A program made the position numbers and the translations under genes. Of a stretch of 41,866 nt of DNA, positions 18,350 to 30,249 are shown one piece after another. Under the pieces are notes generated by a model, which saw only the letters and a list, made by a program, of their open reading frames with translations, was not told the DNA's origin and searched no databases. The stretch spans positions 1 to 41,866 of the forward strand of contig JAKSRC010000015.1 in NCBI GenBank assembly GCA_024403855.1, given 5' to 3'. This DNA comes from Saccharofermentans sp. (GTDB lineage Bacteria > Bacillota > Clostridia > Saccharofermentanales > Saccharofermentanaceae). Position 1 is the first letter of the stretch. Each line of letters starts with the position of its first letter.

Positions 18350-18434
18350 CAACTATTTTCGTGCGCTTTGGGGTATTTGGGAAAATGCCCTTTTGAGGTG
18401 TTTATGGCCGAAGGAAAGGCCGGCGGGAATACCG

Positions 18435-20072
<1,638 letters not shown>

Positions 20073-20080
20073 TCAGTAAT

Positions 20081-20108
20081 CCCCCCGGAACACAGAGGTT
20101 CCGGAGGG
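20081..20108 (-). terminator. Strong hairpin between glnN and pyrG (terminator or attenuator)
   Basis: The arms 20081-20091 and 20098-20108 pair over 11 bp with one G-T wobble around ACAGAG; the core is CCGGAAC/GTTCCGG. It lies 30 nt after the glnN stop. No T-run follows directly, but TTTTTT occurs about 20 nt further on (20061-20056). It may weaken read-through into pyrG or regulate it. Confidence 0.5.
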
Positions 20109-20137
20109 CTACTGGTTGGGTGGAATATGAGTGTCTG

Positions 20138-22240
20138 TTATTTTACGCTGAAGAGGAGGTCACCGTAGGAAGGGATCGGCCAGCAATCCTTTGCGACATA
20201 TGTCTCTGCCTCGTCGGCAGCCTTACGGATTTCGTTCATTGCAGGGATAACGTTATCCTTGATGAACATGCTCTCATTTACGATATCGCCTGCTTCTGAA
20301 GCTTCCTTGATTGTCTTCTCAAGGGCATTAGCTCCAACATAGACCTTGTCTGCGAGGTCAGAAAGCTTTGCAATTACATCGCTCTCGTAGAGGCAAGCGG
20401 ATGCAGGTGAAACTGCCTTCTTTGCAGAAACGCTGCCTGCGAGCTTGTTTGCATAAGCCTCGATTGCAGGAAGGATGAGGCGTCTGCTCATCTCGAGCAT
20501 TGTGTTAGCTTCGATAAGAACTGTCTTGCTGTAGTTCTCGAGCATGATTTCTGCTCTGGAGTTAAGCTCAGCTACTGTAAATACCTTGTGAGCTGTAAGC
20601 ATTGCTACGTTCTTCTCGTCGAGGAGGTGAGGCATACAGTCAGGAGTTGTAGGATAGTTAGCCAAACCTCTAACCTCTGTAGCTTCCTTAACCCATGCAT
20701 CGTCGTAGCCGTTGCCGTTGAAGAGGATTCTCTTGTGATCCTTGATTGTCTTCTTGATCATTGCGTGGAGATCCTGCTCGAAGTTCTCAGAACCTTCAAG
20801 TCTGTCAGCATAGATCTTGAGAGATTCAGCTACTGCAGAGTTGAGCATCATGTTAGCGCAAGCGATGCTGTTAGAAGAACCAAGGCTTCTGAACTCAAAC
20901 TTGTTGCCTGTGAAAGCGAAAGGTGAAGTTCTGTTACGGTCTGTTGTATCACGTGCAAAACGAGGGAGTACATCAACACCGAGCTTCATGATCTTCTTCT
21001 CTTTTCCTTCATAAGGTGCATCGTTCTCGATAGCTTCAAGAATTGCAGAAAGCTCATCGCCGAGGAAGATTGAGATGATTGCCGGAGGAGCTTCGTTAGC
21101 ACCGAGTCTGTGGTCGTTACCAGCTGTAGCAACTGAGAGACGGAGGAGATCCTGATAATCGTCAACTGCCTTGATTACTGCACAGAGGAAGAGCAAGAAC
21201 TGAGCGTTCTCATAAGGCGTTTCACCAGGTGAGAGGAGGTTGCTGCCTGTGTCTGTAGACATTGACCAGTTGTTGTGCTTACCGGAACCGTTTACGCCTT
21301 CGAAAGGCTTCTCGTGAAGGAGGCAAACCAAACCGTGACGAGCAGCTACCTTCTGCATGATTTCCATCATGAGCTGGTTCTGATCTGTAGCGAGGTTAGT
21401 AGAGGAATAAATCGGAGCGAGCTCGTGCTGAGCGGGAGCAACTTCGTTGTGCTCTGTCTTAGCAAGGATTCCGAGCTTCCAGAGTTCCTGGTTAAGATCG
21501 TTCATGAACTCCTGTACTCTGGGCTTGATTACACCAAAGTAGTGGTCATCCATTTCCTGACCCTTAGGAGCCTTAGCACCGAAAAGTGTTCTGCCTGTGT
21601 ACTGGATATCAGGACGCTTGTCGTACATCTCCTTTGTGATAAGGAAGTATTCCTGCTCAGGACCAACTGATGTATGAACATACTTAGCTGTGTCGTTTCC
21701 GAAAAGACGGAGAATACGGAGAGCCTGCTTATTGAGAGCCTCCATAGATCTCAAGAGAGGTGTCTTCTTATCGAGTGCTTCACCGCCATAAGAGCAGAAA
21801 GCTGTAGGGATGCAGAGTGTCTTATCCTTGATGAATGCATAGGATGTAGGATCCCATGTTGTATATCCTCTTGCCTCGAAAGTAGCTCTGATACCACCAG
21901 AAGGGAAAGAAGAAGCGTCAGGCTCACCCTGGATAAGTTCCTTGCCGGAGAAGTTCATGATAACTCCGCCGTCAGGTGAGGGCTCAATAAAGGAGTCATG
22001 CTTTTCAGCAGTTACACCAGTAAGGGGCTGGAACCAGTGTGTATAGTGTGTAGCACCCTTGCTCAATGCCCATTCACGCATTGCATTTGCAACAGAATAA
22101 GCAACGTTGTTATCAAGCTTTGCGCCTTCGTCGATTGTCTTTCTAAGAGACTGGTAAACATCAGCTTTCAAAACCGCTCTCATCACTCTGTCGTCAAATA
22201 CATTTTCACCGAACATTTCCGGTACAGATCTCATTTCCAT
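20138..22240 (-). CDS. glnN: Type III glutamine synthetase
   Basis: Makes glutamine from glutamate, ammonia and ATP. The 700-residue length matches the GS-III class and not the roughly 450-residue GS-I. Typical features are [21 protein letters not shown], the ammonium/glutamate-binding block ending [11 protein letters not shown], and the ATP-binding segment [11 protein letters not shown]. The catalytic domain is followed by the long helical C-terminal region unique to GS-III (roughly 550-700). ATG 22240 follows AGGAGG by 8 nt. It starts 29 bp after the Amt-PII gene, so it is part of the gltBD-amt-glnN operon. GS-III is common in gut Bacteroidetes, ruminococci and some Clostridia. Confidence 0.95.
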   Translation of the reverse strand: MEMRSVPEMFGENVFDDRVMRAVLKADVYQSLRKTIDEGAKLDNNVAYSVANAMREWALSKGATHYTHWFQPLTGVTAEKHDSFIEPSPDGGVIMNFSGKELIQGEPDASSFPSGGIRATFEARGYTTWDPTSYAFIKDKTLCIPTAFCSYGGEALDKKTPLLRSMEALNKQALRILRLFGNDTAKYVHTSVGPEQEYFLITKEMYDKRPDIQYTGRTLFGAKAPKGQEMDDHYFGVIKPRVQEFMNDLNQELWKLGILAKTEHNEVAPAQHELAPIYSSTNLATDQNQLMMEIMQKVAARHGLVCLLHEKPFEGVNGSGKHNNWSMSTDTGSNLLSPGETPYENAQFLLFLCAVIKAVDDYQDLLRLSVATAGNDHRLGANEAPPAIISIFLGDELSAILEAIENDAPYEGKEKKIMKLGVDVLPRFARDTTDRNRTSPFAFTGNKFEFRSLGSSNSIACANMMLNSAVAESLKIYADRLEGSENFEQDLHAMIKKTIKDHKRILFNGNGYDDAWVKEATEVRGLANYPTTPDCMPHLLDEKNVAMLTAHKVFTVAELNSRAEIMLENYSKTVLIEANTMLEMSRRLILPAIEAYANKLAGSVSAKKAVSPASACLYESDVIAKLSDLADKVYVGANALEKTIKEASEAGDIVNESMFIKDNVIPAMNEIRKAADEAETYVAKDCWPIPSYGDLLFSVK

Positions 22241-22269
22241 AATATATTCCTCCTAAAGTTATTAACTTA

Positions 22270-24048
22270 TTACTCTACGTCCTGCAAAGCAGCGTAGTTT
22301 ACTTCACCGGTACGGATCTTTACGACCTTGCTTACGTTGTAAACGAAGATCTTACCGTCACCGATATGGCCTGTGTAAAGTGCTTCCTTAGCCTTTTCGA
22401 TAACCTTATCTACAGGGATCTTGGAAACGACTACTTCGACCTTGATCTTAGGCAAGAGAGTTGCGTCTACTTCGACACCTCTGTACTTCTCGCCTGCACC
22501 CTTCTGGATGCCGCAGCCCATAACCTGAGTTACTGTCATACCTGTTACGCCGAGATCATTAAGAACTTTCTTAAGCTTGTCGTAACGTGAAAGCTTTGCG
22601 ATGATTACGATCTTGTGCATGCCTGTATCAAGATCAGCAACTTCGGGAGCCTTCTCTACCTTAATAGCAGCATTCTTCTGAGCTTCAGAAGCTTCTGCAT
22701 ATTCAGCTGTACCAAGGTCTGTATTCTCGTTAGCTTCCATTACAGCACCGGATACGTCCATGATGGAGAAACCGGAGTAAGCACTTGAAAGGCCGTGCTC
22801 TGTGCTGTCCAAACCTGTGATTTCTTCTTCCTCAGAAGCACGGAGACCGAAGATCTTCTTGATGATGAGGAATGTGATTGTGATCATGACTGCTGTCCAA
22901 GCTGCTGTAGCGAGCATACCGATTGCCTGGATTCCGAGGAGCTTGAAGCCACCGCCATAGAAGAGGCCTACCATCTCGTTACCTGCCTTGTCAGCAACAG
23001 AGTAATCAGGAACTCTGTTTGTAGAGAAGAGACCTACAGCGAGTGTACCCCAGATACCATTGAACATGTGAACTGCAACAGCACCAACAGGGTCGTCAAT
23101 TCTCAACTTGTTGTCGAGGAACCATACTGCGAATACTACGAGGACACCGGATACGGCACCGATGATTGTAGCGCCGAGAGCGTCAACTGTATCGCAAGGA
23201 GCTGTGATTGCAACGAGACCTGCAAGTGAAGCGTTGAGGCACATAGAAACATCAGGCTTACCATACTTGATCCATGTGAAGATCATGCAGACAACTGTAG
23301 CGATTGCAGGTGCGATTGTTGTTGTTACGAATACAGAACCAAGCTGTTCCATTGTTGTGCATGCAGCACCGTTAAATCCATACCAGCCGAGCCAGAGGAT
23401 GAATACACCCAAAGCGCCCATAGGGATGTTATGGCCGGGGAAAGCATTTACCTTTGTAACCTTACCGGACTTGTCCTTAACGAACTTACCGATACGGGGT
23501 CCGAGGATAGCAGCACCGATGAGAGCACTGATACCACCTACCATGTGGATGCAGTTAGAACCTGCAAAATCGTGGAATCCGATCTGAGAAAGCCAGCCGC
23601 CGCCCCATGTCCAGTGAGCTTCAATAGGATAGATGACAGCTGAGATGATTCCTGAGTATACACAGTAGGATAAGAACTTCGTTCTCTCTGCCATAGCACC
23701 AGATACGATTGTAGCTGTAGTAGCACAGAATACGAGGTTAAATACGAAGTTTGACCAATCAAAAGTCTGGTAATTTGTGAATATGTCGAGGTTCGGAATT
23801 CCTACGAGTCCGAAGAGCGCATCTTCGCCCAAAAACAGGCCAAAACCGATCAAAACGAAAACTACTGTTCCGATGCAGAAATCCATGAGGTTCTTCATGA
23901 TGATGTTTCCTGCATTCTTTGCTCTTGCAAAGCCGCACTCGACCATCGCGAATCCAGCCTGCATCCAGAAGACCAATGCCGCGCCGATCAAGAACCAGAC
24001 GCCGAAGACCTTCTCGTCAATCAAACTGTTAATTAAACTTGTGTCCAT
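22270..24048 (-). CDS. amtB: Ammonium transporter fused to PII signalling domain
   Basis: A 592-residue fusion. Residues 1 to about 400 form an Amt/Rh channel with eleven membrane helices; characteristic parts are AGFAMVECGFARAKN, DFAGSNCIHMVGG and VAVHMFNGIWGTLAVG. A flexible, acidic linker (about 405-475) leads to a complete PII domain at 477-592, beginning MHKIVIIAKL. The T-loop reads QKGAGEKYRG with Tyr522 at the place of the uridylylated tyrosine, and the C-terminal signature GHIGDGKIFVY is intact. In ordinary genomes GlnB/GlnK is separate and plugs Amt when nitrogen is plentiful; here both are on one chain. GGAGGG lies 4 nt before ATG 24048. It follows gltD by 12 bp. Confidence 0.95.
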   Translation of the reverse strand: MDTSLINSLIDEKVFGVWFLIGAALVFWMQAGFAMVECGFARAKNAGNIIMKNLMDFCIGTVVFVLIGFGLFLGEDALFGLVGIPNLDIFTNYQTFDWSNFVFNLVFCATTATIVSGAMAERTKFLSYCVYSGIISAVIYPIEAHWTWGGGWLSQIGFHDFAGSNCIHMVGGISALIGAAILGPRIGKFVKDKSGKVTKVNAFPGHNIPMGALGVFILWLGWYGFNGAACTTMEQLGSVFVTTTIAPAIATVVCMIFTWIKYGKPDVSMCLNASLAGLVAITAPCDTVDALGATIIGAVSGVLVVFAVWFLDNKLRIDDPVGAVAVHMFNGIWGTLAVGLFSTNRVPDYSVADKAGNEMVGLFYGGGFKLLGIQAIGMLATAAWTAVMITITFLIIKKIFGLRASEEEEITGLDSTEHGLSSAYSGFSIMDVSGAVMEANENTDLGTAEYAEASEAQKNAAIKVEKAPEVADLDTGMHKIVIIAKLSRYDKLKKVLNDLGVTGMTVTQVMGCGIQKGAGEKYRGVEVDATLLPKIKVEVVVSKIPVDKVIEKAKEALYTGHIGDGKIFVYNVSKVVKIRTGEVNYAALQDVE

Positions 24049-24060
24049 AAGACCCTCCTT

Positions 24061-25527
24061 TTATATCAATGGGCTGTAACCCATCAAATACTTATCAATC
24101 TCTGCCGCGCAGTGTCTGCCTTCCGTGATTGCCCACACTACAAGCGACTGTCCTCTGTGCATATCTCCTGCCGTAAATACCTTGGGTACTGATGTCTGGT
24201 ACTTATCAGGCTCTGTCTTGACTGTGCCTCTTTGTGTCAGCTCGACTTTGCTTTCTGTTGCAATGTAGTCTTCGCATCCTACAAATCCTGCGGCAATCAG
24301 TAAGAGATCGCACTTGATTGTCTGTTCTGTTCCTTCAACTTCTACTAAATTTCTGCCTTCGAACTTCACACGGACTGTCTTTATCTGACTTAGCTTTCCC
24401 TTTGTTGTGATCAGTTCTTTTACTGTCGTCTCGTAAATTCTTGGATCAGAACCGAAAACTGCTATGGCTTCCTGTTGACCATAATCGGTTTTCAGGACCT
24501 TGGGCCACTCCGGCCACGGGTTGTTCTGCTGTCGCTCTACCGGCGGCTTTGACATCATTTCGAGCTGAGTAACACTCTTTGCGCCTTCTCTGATGCAGGT
24601 ACCAACACAGTCGTTTCCGGTATCACCACCACCAACAACTACTACGTGCTTATCCTTTGCACTGATGGTCCACTTACCTTCCTTGCCGGAGAGGAGATCC
24701 TTTGTTGTCTGAGTAAGGAAGTCAACTGCGTAGTAAACGTTCTTGCATCCTTCAGAACCCTTTGCTGCAACTGTTCTTGCCTTCTTGGCACCGCAGCACA
24801 ATGCAACTGCATCGAATTCATTAACGATCTTGTCGAAGGATTCGCCGTTTCCGACGTCTACGCCTGTCTTGAAGACAATGCCTTCAGCTTCCATAAGCTC
24901 TCTTCTTCTTACGATTACGCTCTTGTCAAGTTTCATGTTCGGAATGCCGTACATAAGTAAGCCTCCGATCTGGTCTTCTCTCTCGAAAACCGTTACCTCA
25001 TGACCTCTGTGGTTAAGCTGGTCTGCAACTGCAAGTCCTGCAGGGCCTGCGCCGATTACTGCGACCTTCTTGCCCGATCTGGTCTCAGGAATTCTGGGCT
25101 TCATGTAGCCCTTCTCGAATCCCTTTTCGATAAGGAACAGCTCGTTATCGTGAATCGTAACTGCTCCGGTATTTATTCCGTTGATGCACGCCTTTTCGCA
25201 CAAAGCGGGGCAAACCCTTCCCGTGAACTCCGGGAAATTGGAAGTCTTAAGAAGTCTTCTCAATGCTAATTCGTAATGTCCGTTGTAGAGCTCATCGTTC
25301 CACTCAGGAATCAGGTTGTGCAAAGGGCATCCTGTTACCATGCCCGAGATGTTAATTGCCGACTGACACATCGGTACGCCGCAATTCATACATCTTGATG
25401 CCTGGCAGCGTCTTTCTTCTTCATTTAAATGGTTGTGGAATTCCTCAAAGCCATTGATCCTAGTCTTTGCGTCAACCCAGGAATCTTCATGCCTGTCGTA
25501 TTCCATAAATCCTGTAGCCTTACCCAT
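24061..25527 (-). CDS. gltD: Glutamate synthase small (beta) subunit
   Basis: NADPH-oxidising flavoprotein that passes electrons to the large subunit. I chose ATG 25527, preceded by GGGAGG; a TTG four codons earlier is the only extension. The 488-residue product begins with the cysteine-rich iron-sulfur region (CMNCGVPMCQ, GCPLHNLIPEWN, GRVCPALCEKACI). Two nucleotide-binding folds follow: FAD (VIGAGPAGLAVADQL) and NADPH (VVVGGGDTGNDCVG). The FAD-closing motif TAGDMHRGQSLVVWA is near the end. The length is that of the family. It lies 15 bp after gltB and 12 bp before the Amt-PII gene. Confidence 0.96.
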   Translation of the reverse strand: MGKATGFMEYDRHEDSWVDAKTRINGFEEFHNHLNEEERRCQASRCMNCGVPMCQSAINISGMVTGCPLHNLIPEWNDELYNGHYELALRRLLKTSNFPEFTGRVCPALCEKACINGINTGAVTIHDNELFLIEKGFEKGYMKPRIPETRSGKKVAVIGAGPAGLAVADQLNHRGHEVTVFEREDQIGGLLMYGIPNMKLDKSVIVRRRELMEAEGIVFKTGVDVGNGESFDKIVNEFDAVALCCGAKKARTVAAKGSEGCKNVYYAVDFLTQTTKDLLSGKEGKWTISAKDKHVVVVGGGDTGNDCVGTCIREGAKSVTQLEMMSKPPVERQQNNPWPEWPKVLKTDYGQQEAIAVFGSDPRIYETTVKELITTKGKLSQIKTVRVKFEGRNLVEVEGTEQTIKCDLLLIAAGFVGCEDYIATESKVELTQRGTVKTEPDKYQTSVPKVFTAGDMHRGQSLVVWAITEGRHCAAEIDKYLMGYSPLI

Positions 25528-25542
25528 AAGTCCTCCCAAAAA

Positions 25543-28500
25543 TCAAACGCCGGCTTTAGTAAATTCTTTGAATGCTTCGTATACCGCTTGTTCCTTCTTG
25601 ATGCCTTGTTCTTCGTACTTGGCGATCAATGACAGCATATGGCGGTAGTCGGTCGGAATGATCTTCTTGAAGCTTGTGATATGCTTGTCGAAATCCTGAA
25701 GTATTGACTTCGCTTTCAAAGATCCTGTTGCCTGCTCATAATCTTCGAGGATTTTTCTGAGCTCTTTCTTATCAGGTTCTTCTGTAATCTCGCTCATCTC
25801 TACGAGAGCCTTATTGATCTTCGTATAGAGAGTGTGATGTTCATCTAATACATAAGCGATACCGCCGCTCATACCTGCTGCGAAGTTCTTTCCTACTTCG
25901 CCGAGGATTACAGCTCGGCCGCCTGTCATGTACTCGAGGCCGTGGTCACCGGTTCCTTCGCATACGCCTGTCGCACCGGAGTTTCTGATCATGAAACGCT
26001 CGCCTGCGATTCCGTTGATGTATGCTGTGCCGTTTGTCGCACCATAGAGTGCAACGTTACCGATGATGATATTCTCTGATGCTACGTATCCTGAATCAGC
26101 AGCAGGCTTAACGATAAGTTTTCCGCCTGACAAGCCCTTTCCGAATCCGTCGTTTGCATCACCTGTGAGCTTGATTGTCAGACCCTTAGGAATGAATGCA
26201 CCAAAGCTCTGTCCGCCGCCGCCTGTAAGTTCAACTGTGACTGAATCGTCAGGAAGGTTGCTTCCGTATTCTCTTGTCATCTCAGAACCAAGGATCGTAC
26301 CTACTGATCTGTCAGTGCTGGATACCTTTACATCCTTGATTGTGATAGAGCCATTCTTGAGACCCTTGGAAAGTGCAGGAAGGAATACCTTCTCATCGAT
26401 TGTCTTTTCGAGCTCGAAATCGTATACCTGCTCAGGCTCGAATCGTCTTACCTCTGAACCTGCATAAGAAGGATCGATGATGTTCTCCAAAGAAACCATC
26501 TCTGCTCTCTTTGTGATCTGCTTATCCTTGATCTTGAGGAGGTCAGATCTTCCGACCATCTCGTCGATCGTTCTGAAGCCCATAGTTGCCATGATCTCTC
26601 TGAGTTCTTCTGCGATGAAGAGCATGAAGTTCATGACGTGCTCCGGCTTGCCCTTGAATCTCTTTCTGAGTTCTTCGTTCTGGCAAGCGATACCGAAAGG
26701 ACAGGTATCCTTGTTGCAGACTCTCATCATCATGCAGCCCATTGCAACGAGGGGTGCTGTAGCAAATCCGAATTCCTCGGCACCGAGAAGTGCTGCGATA
26801 GCAACGTCTCTGCCGCTCATGAGCTTACCGTCTGTCTCGATTGCAACTCTTCCACGAAGACCACTTTCGATCAAAGCGTGGTGTGTCTCAGCAAGACCTA
26901 ACTCCCAAGGCAAGCCTGCATTGTGGATTGAGCTTGCAGGTGCTGCACCTGTACCTCCGTCATAACCGGAGATGAGGATTACCTGTGCACCAGCCTTAGC
27001 TACGCCGCATGCGATTGTTCCTACGCCAGCTTCAGAAACGAGCTTAACTGAAATTCTTGACTGACGGTTTGCGTTCTTTAAGTCATAGATGAGCTGAGCG
27101 AGATCTTCGATTGAATAGATATCGTGATGAGGCGGAGGTGAGATGAGGGCTACACCAGGTGTAGAATATCTTCTCTCTGCGATCCAGGGGTAAACCTTCT
27201 TTCCGGGGAGGTGTCCGCCTTCACCCGGCTTTGCACCCTGTGCCATCTTGATCTGAATCTCTTCAGCACTGTTCAAATATTCACTTGTTACACCGAAACG
27301 GCCTGAAGCTACCTGCTTGATCTTGGAATTCTTCTCAGTTCCGAATCTTTCAGGAGACTCACCGCCCTCACCTGTGTTGGACTTACCGCCCAAACGGTTC
27401 ATAGCGATTGCCATTGTCTCGTGTGCTTCTTTAGAAATTGAACCGTAGGACATAGCGCCTGTCTTAAATCTCTTAACGATCTCAGATGCAGGTTCAACTT
27501 CTTCGAGAGGGATGGAATTACCTGTCTTCTTGAATTCCAAAAGTCCTCTCAATGTATGAGGCTTCTCGTTATCAACGATTGCTGTATATTCCTTGAAGAG
27601 TTCATAAGAACCTTCACGTACTGCCTTCTGGAGGGCAATGATCGTCTTAGGATTGTAGAGATGGTCTTCTTTGTCGTTACCGCTTCTCAATGCGTGGAAG
27701 CCTGTGCTGTCCAAAGAAGAATCTGTCTCAAGACCCATAGGATCGAATGCCTTATCGTGTCTGTAGAGGATACCTTCGGAAATCTCGTCGAGTCCGATTC
27801 CTCCGACACGGCTAACAATTCCTGTGAAGTACTTGTCTACTACTTCTGGGCAGATACCGACAGCTTCGAAAATCTTTGCTGACTGATAAGACTGCAAAGT
27901 GGAAATACCCATTTTCGCGCTGGTCTTAACGATACCGTGCAGGATTGCATAGTTATAATCGTCGATTGCTGTGTGGTAATCCTTGTCGAGGATTCCCTTG
28001 TCGATCATCTCTGCGATGCACTCATGAGCGAGATAAGGGTTAACAGCACGAGCACCGAAACCGAGGAGTGTTGCCATCTGGTGAACGTCACGAGGCTCAC
28101 CACTCTCGATGATGAGTGAAACAGCTGTTCTCTTTCTTGTTCTTACGAGGTGCTGCTCAACAGCAGATACTGCGAGGAGTGAAGGGATTGCGACGTGGTT
28201 CTCATCGATTCCTCTGTCTGAAAGGATTACGATGTTTGCACCCTTGCTGCATGTTCTGTCAACTGCAACGAGGAGCTGATCCAAAGCCTTCTCCAAAGAT
28301 GTGTTCTTATAATAAAGAATAGATACAGTAGCTGCCTTGAGGCCTGGCTGATTCAATGACTTGATCTTTACGAGGTCAACACCTGTGAGGATCGGGTTGT
28401 TTACTTCCAATACTCTGCAGTTGCCGCTCTTCTCTTCGAGGAGGTTACCGTCAGAACCGATATATACTGTTGTATCTGTGACGATCTCTTCTCTGATTGA

Positions 28501-30084
28501 GTCGATCGGCGGGTTTGTAACCTGCGCGAAAAGCTGCTTGAAGTAAGAGAAAAGCAACTGATGCTTCTCTGACAAAACAGCGAGAGGAATATCCGTACCC
28601 ATTGAAGCAGTAGCTTCTACCTTGTTGGTAGCCATAGGCAGGATCTCGTTCTTTACATCCTCGAATGTATATCCGAAAACCTTATAGAGCTTGTCTCTCA
28701 TCTCCTGTGTATGTACAGGGATCTTCTTGTTAGGAATATTGAGTTCTGACAAGTTCTTGATGTTCAATGCAAGCCACTCGCCGTAAGGGTTTCTTTCAGA
28801 ATAGTACTTCTTGCACTCTTCGTCAGAGATGAGTCTTCCCTCCTTAGTATCGATGAGGAGGATACGGCCGGGCTGGAGTCTTGACTTCTTAACGATGTGT
28901 GCAGGATCGATATCCAAAACACCAACTTCAGATGAAAGGATCAATCTGTTATCGTCTGTGATGTAGTATCTGGAAGGTCTTAATCCGTTACGGTCCAATG
29001 TAGCACCTGCAATCTCACCATCTGTGAAGAGGATTGCTGCAGGACCATCCCAGGGTTCCATCATGGTTGCATAGTAATGATAGAAGTCCTTCTTCTCCTG
29101 ATTCATATAAGAATCGTTCTTCCAGGGCTCCGGGATAGTCATCATGACTGCGAGCGGAAGCGGAATTCCGTTCATCATGAAGAACTCCAAAGTGTTATCA
29201 AGCATACCGGAGTCAGAACCTGCTTTATGAATGATAGGGAAGATCTTATCGACATCATTTTCGATTGCAGGACTGTAAAGAGTCTCTTCACGAGCGAGCA
29301 TTCTGTCGAAGTTACCTCTGATCGTGTTGATCTCACCGTTATGAGCGATCAAACGATAAGGATGTGCTCTTTCCCATGCAGGTGTTGTATTTGTTGAGAA
29401 TCTTGAGTGAACCATCGCGATAGCTGTCTCATAGTCCTTGCTCTGGAGATCCTTATAGAATTTTCTGAGCTGGCCTACAAGGAACATACCCTTATAAACG
29501 ATAGTTCTTGAAGATAATGAATTGATATATGTATCGTCAGCACTCTGCTCGAATTCTCTTCTGGCAACGTAGAGCATACGGTCAAAAGCCTGACCCTTTG
29601 CACAGTTTTCAGGTCTTTCAACAAAGCACTGCATGATAACAGGCATTGAGTCTCTGGCAACCTTACCCAAAACATCAGGTACAGTCGGAACTTCTCTCCA
29701 GCCCTTTATTGCAAGGCCATTCTTTTCAGCAATAACCTTGAACATACGCATTGCGAGAGTGCGCTTCTTATTATCCTGAGGGAAGAAGAACATACCAATA
29801 CCATAGTCGCCTTCACCCTTTACTTCGATTCCGGCTTCTTCACAAGCCTTCTTGAAAAATTTGTGTGAGATCTGAACGAGGATACCGACGCCGTCACCGA
29901 CTTCACCGGTAGCGTCCTTTCCTGCTCTGTGTTCAAGCTTTTCGACAATGGATAAAGCATCATCTAATGTGCGGTATTCCTTCTTGCCGTCGATATTAAC
30001 GACCAAGCCGATTCCGCAGGCATCATGCTCTTCTTGCATTGCCTTGTAGCTTTCGTTTAAATGTTTTGTTTCGTAAGGCCTCAT
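25543..30084 (-). CDS. gltB: Glutamate synthase large (alpha) subunit
   Basis: Turns glutamine and 2-oxoglutarate into two glutamates. The 1513-residue length is typical. A 22-residue propeptide (ending QEEHDA at the family position) precedes the glutaminase nucleophile Cys23 (EEHDACGIG). The glutamine amidotransferase domain reaches to about 430, then the central domain. The FMN/2-oxoglutarate barrel follows (TGEGGESPERFG, GYDGGTGAAPASS) with the 3Fe-4S cysteines of CMMMRVCNKDTC. The C-terminal beta-helix domain ends near 1430. The ribosome site AGGAGGAGG sits 2-4 nt before ATG 30084. First gene of the nitrogen operon, transcribed away from gltC. Confidence 0.97.
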   Translation of the reverse strand: MRPYETKHLNESYKAMQEEHDACGIGLVVNIDGKKEYRTLDDALSIVEKLEHRAGKDATGEVGDGVGILVQISHKFFKKACEEAGIEVKGEGDYGIGMFFFPQDNKKRTLAMRMFKVIAEKNGLAIKGWREVPTVPDVLGKVARDSMPVIMQCFVERPENCAKGQAFDRMLYVARREFEQSADDTYINSLSSRTIVYKGMFLVGQLRKFYKDLQSKDYETAIAMVHSRFSTNTTPAWERAHPYRLIAHNGEINTIRGNFDRMLAREETLYSPAIENDVDKIFPIIHKAGSDSGMLDNTLEFFMMNGIPLPLAVMMTIPEPWKNDSYMNQEKKDFYHYYATMMEPWDGPAAILFTDGEIAGATLDRNGLRPSRYYITDDNRLILSSEVGVLDIDPAHIVKKSRLQPGRILLIDTKEGRLISDEECKKYYSERNPYGEWLALNIKNLSELNIPNKKIPVHTQEMRDKLYKVFGYTFEDVKNEILPMATNKVEATASMGTDIPLAVLSEKHQLLFSYFKQLFAQVTNPPIDSIREEIVTDTTVYIGSDGNLLEEKSGNCRVLEVNNPILTGVDLVKIKSLNQPGLKAATVSILYYKNTSLEKALDQLLVAVDRTCSKGANIVILSDRGIDENHVAIPSLLAVSAVEQHLVRTRKRTAVSLIIESGEPRDVHQMATLLGFGARAVNPYLAHECIAEMIDKGILDKDYHTAIDDYNYAILHGIVKTSAKMGISTLQSYQSAKIFEAVGICPEVVDKYFTGIVSRVGGIGLDEISEGILYRHDKAFDPMGLETDSSLDSTGFHALRSGNDKEDHLYNPKTIIALQKAVREGSYELFKEYTAIVDNEKPHTLRGLLEFKKTGNSIPLEEVEPASEIVKRFKTGAMSYGSISKEAHETMAIAMNRLGGKSNTGEGGESPERFGTEKNSKIKQVASGRFGVTSEYLNSAEEIQIKMAQGAKPGEGGHLPGKKVYPWIAERRYSTPGVALISPPPHHDIYSIEDLAQLIYDLKNANRQSRISVKLVSEAGVGTIACGVAKAGAQVILISGYDGGTGAAPASSIHNAGLPWELGLAETHHALIESGLRGRVAIETDGKLMSGRDVAIAALLGAEEFGFATAPLVAMGCMMMRVCNKDTCPFGIACQNEELRKRFKGKPEHVMNFMLFIAEELREIMATMGFRTIDEMVGRSDLLKIKDKQITKRAEMVSLENIIDPSYAGSEVRRFEPEQVYDFELEKTIDEKVFLPALSKGLKNGSITIKDVKVSSTDRSVGTILGSEMTREYGSNLPDDSVTVELTGGGGQSFGAFIPKGLTIKLTGDANDGFGKGLSGGKLIVKPAADSGYVASENIIIGNVALYGATNGTAYINGIAGERFMIRNSGATGVCEGTGDHGLEYMTGGRAVILGEVGKNFAAGMSGGIAYVLDEHHTLYTKINKALVEMSEITEEPDKKELRKILEDYEQATGSLKAKSILQDFDKHITSFKKIIPTDYRHMLSLIAKYEEQGIKKEQAVYEAFKEFTKAGV

Positions 30085-30100
30085 ATTCCTCCTCCTGTTA

Positions 30101-30143
30101 CTCAGGTACTTTCCACCACATATAACCTGAGCTCGAAATCATA
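30101..30143 (-). promoter_or_regulatory. gltB -10 element and 5' leader hairpin
   Basis: On the minus strand a TATGAT (30143-30138) forms a good -10, but the -35 position holds no TTGACA-like sequence, as expected for an activator-dependent promoter. Starting almost at the predicted first nucleotide, CTCAGGT (30107-30101 complement pair) and ACCTGAG (30131-30125) make a perfect 7-bp stem with a 17-nt loop, ending just before the AGGAGG ribosome site. Confidence 0.45.
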
Positions 30144-30249
30144 CTCAAAAAATATTGATATTTAAGTTCAATGCGTTTAGAATATCGTTATTGATTTCGT
30201 ATGAATTTTATTACGCTTGCCAAACAAAATAAAATACATATTGTAATCG

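Larger units (their letters stand above)
18279..18394. repeat. 10-bp inverted repeat flanking the rpoB promoter
   Basis: AAAAGGGCAT (18279-18288) and its exact complement ATGCCCTTTT (18385-18394) bracket the promoter at about 100 nt separation. The left arm is part of the leader hairpin; the right arm lies between the promoter and the pyrG stop. Both arms are next to TTTGGG motifs. A regulatory loop or chance are both possible. Confidence 0.4.
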
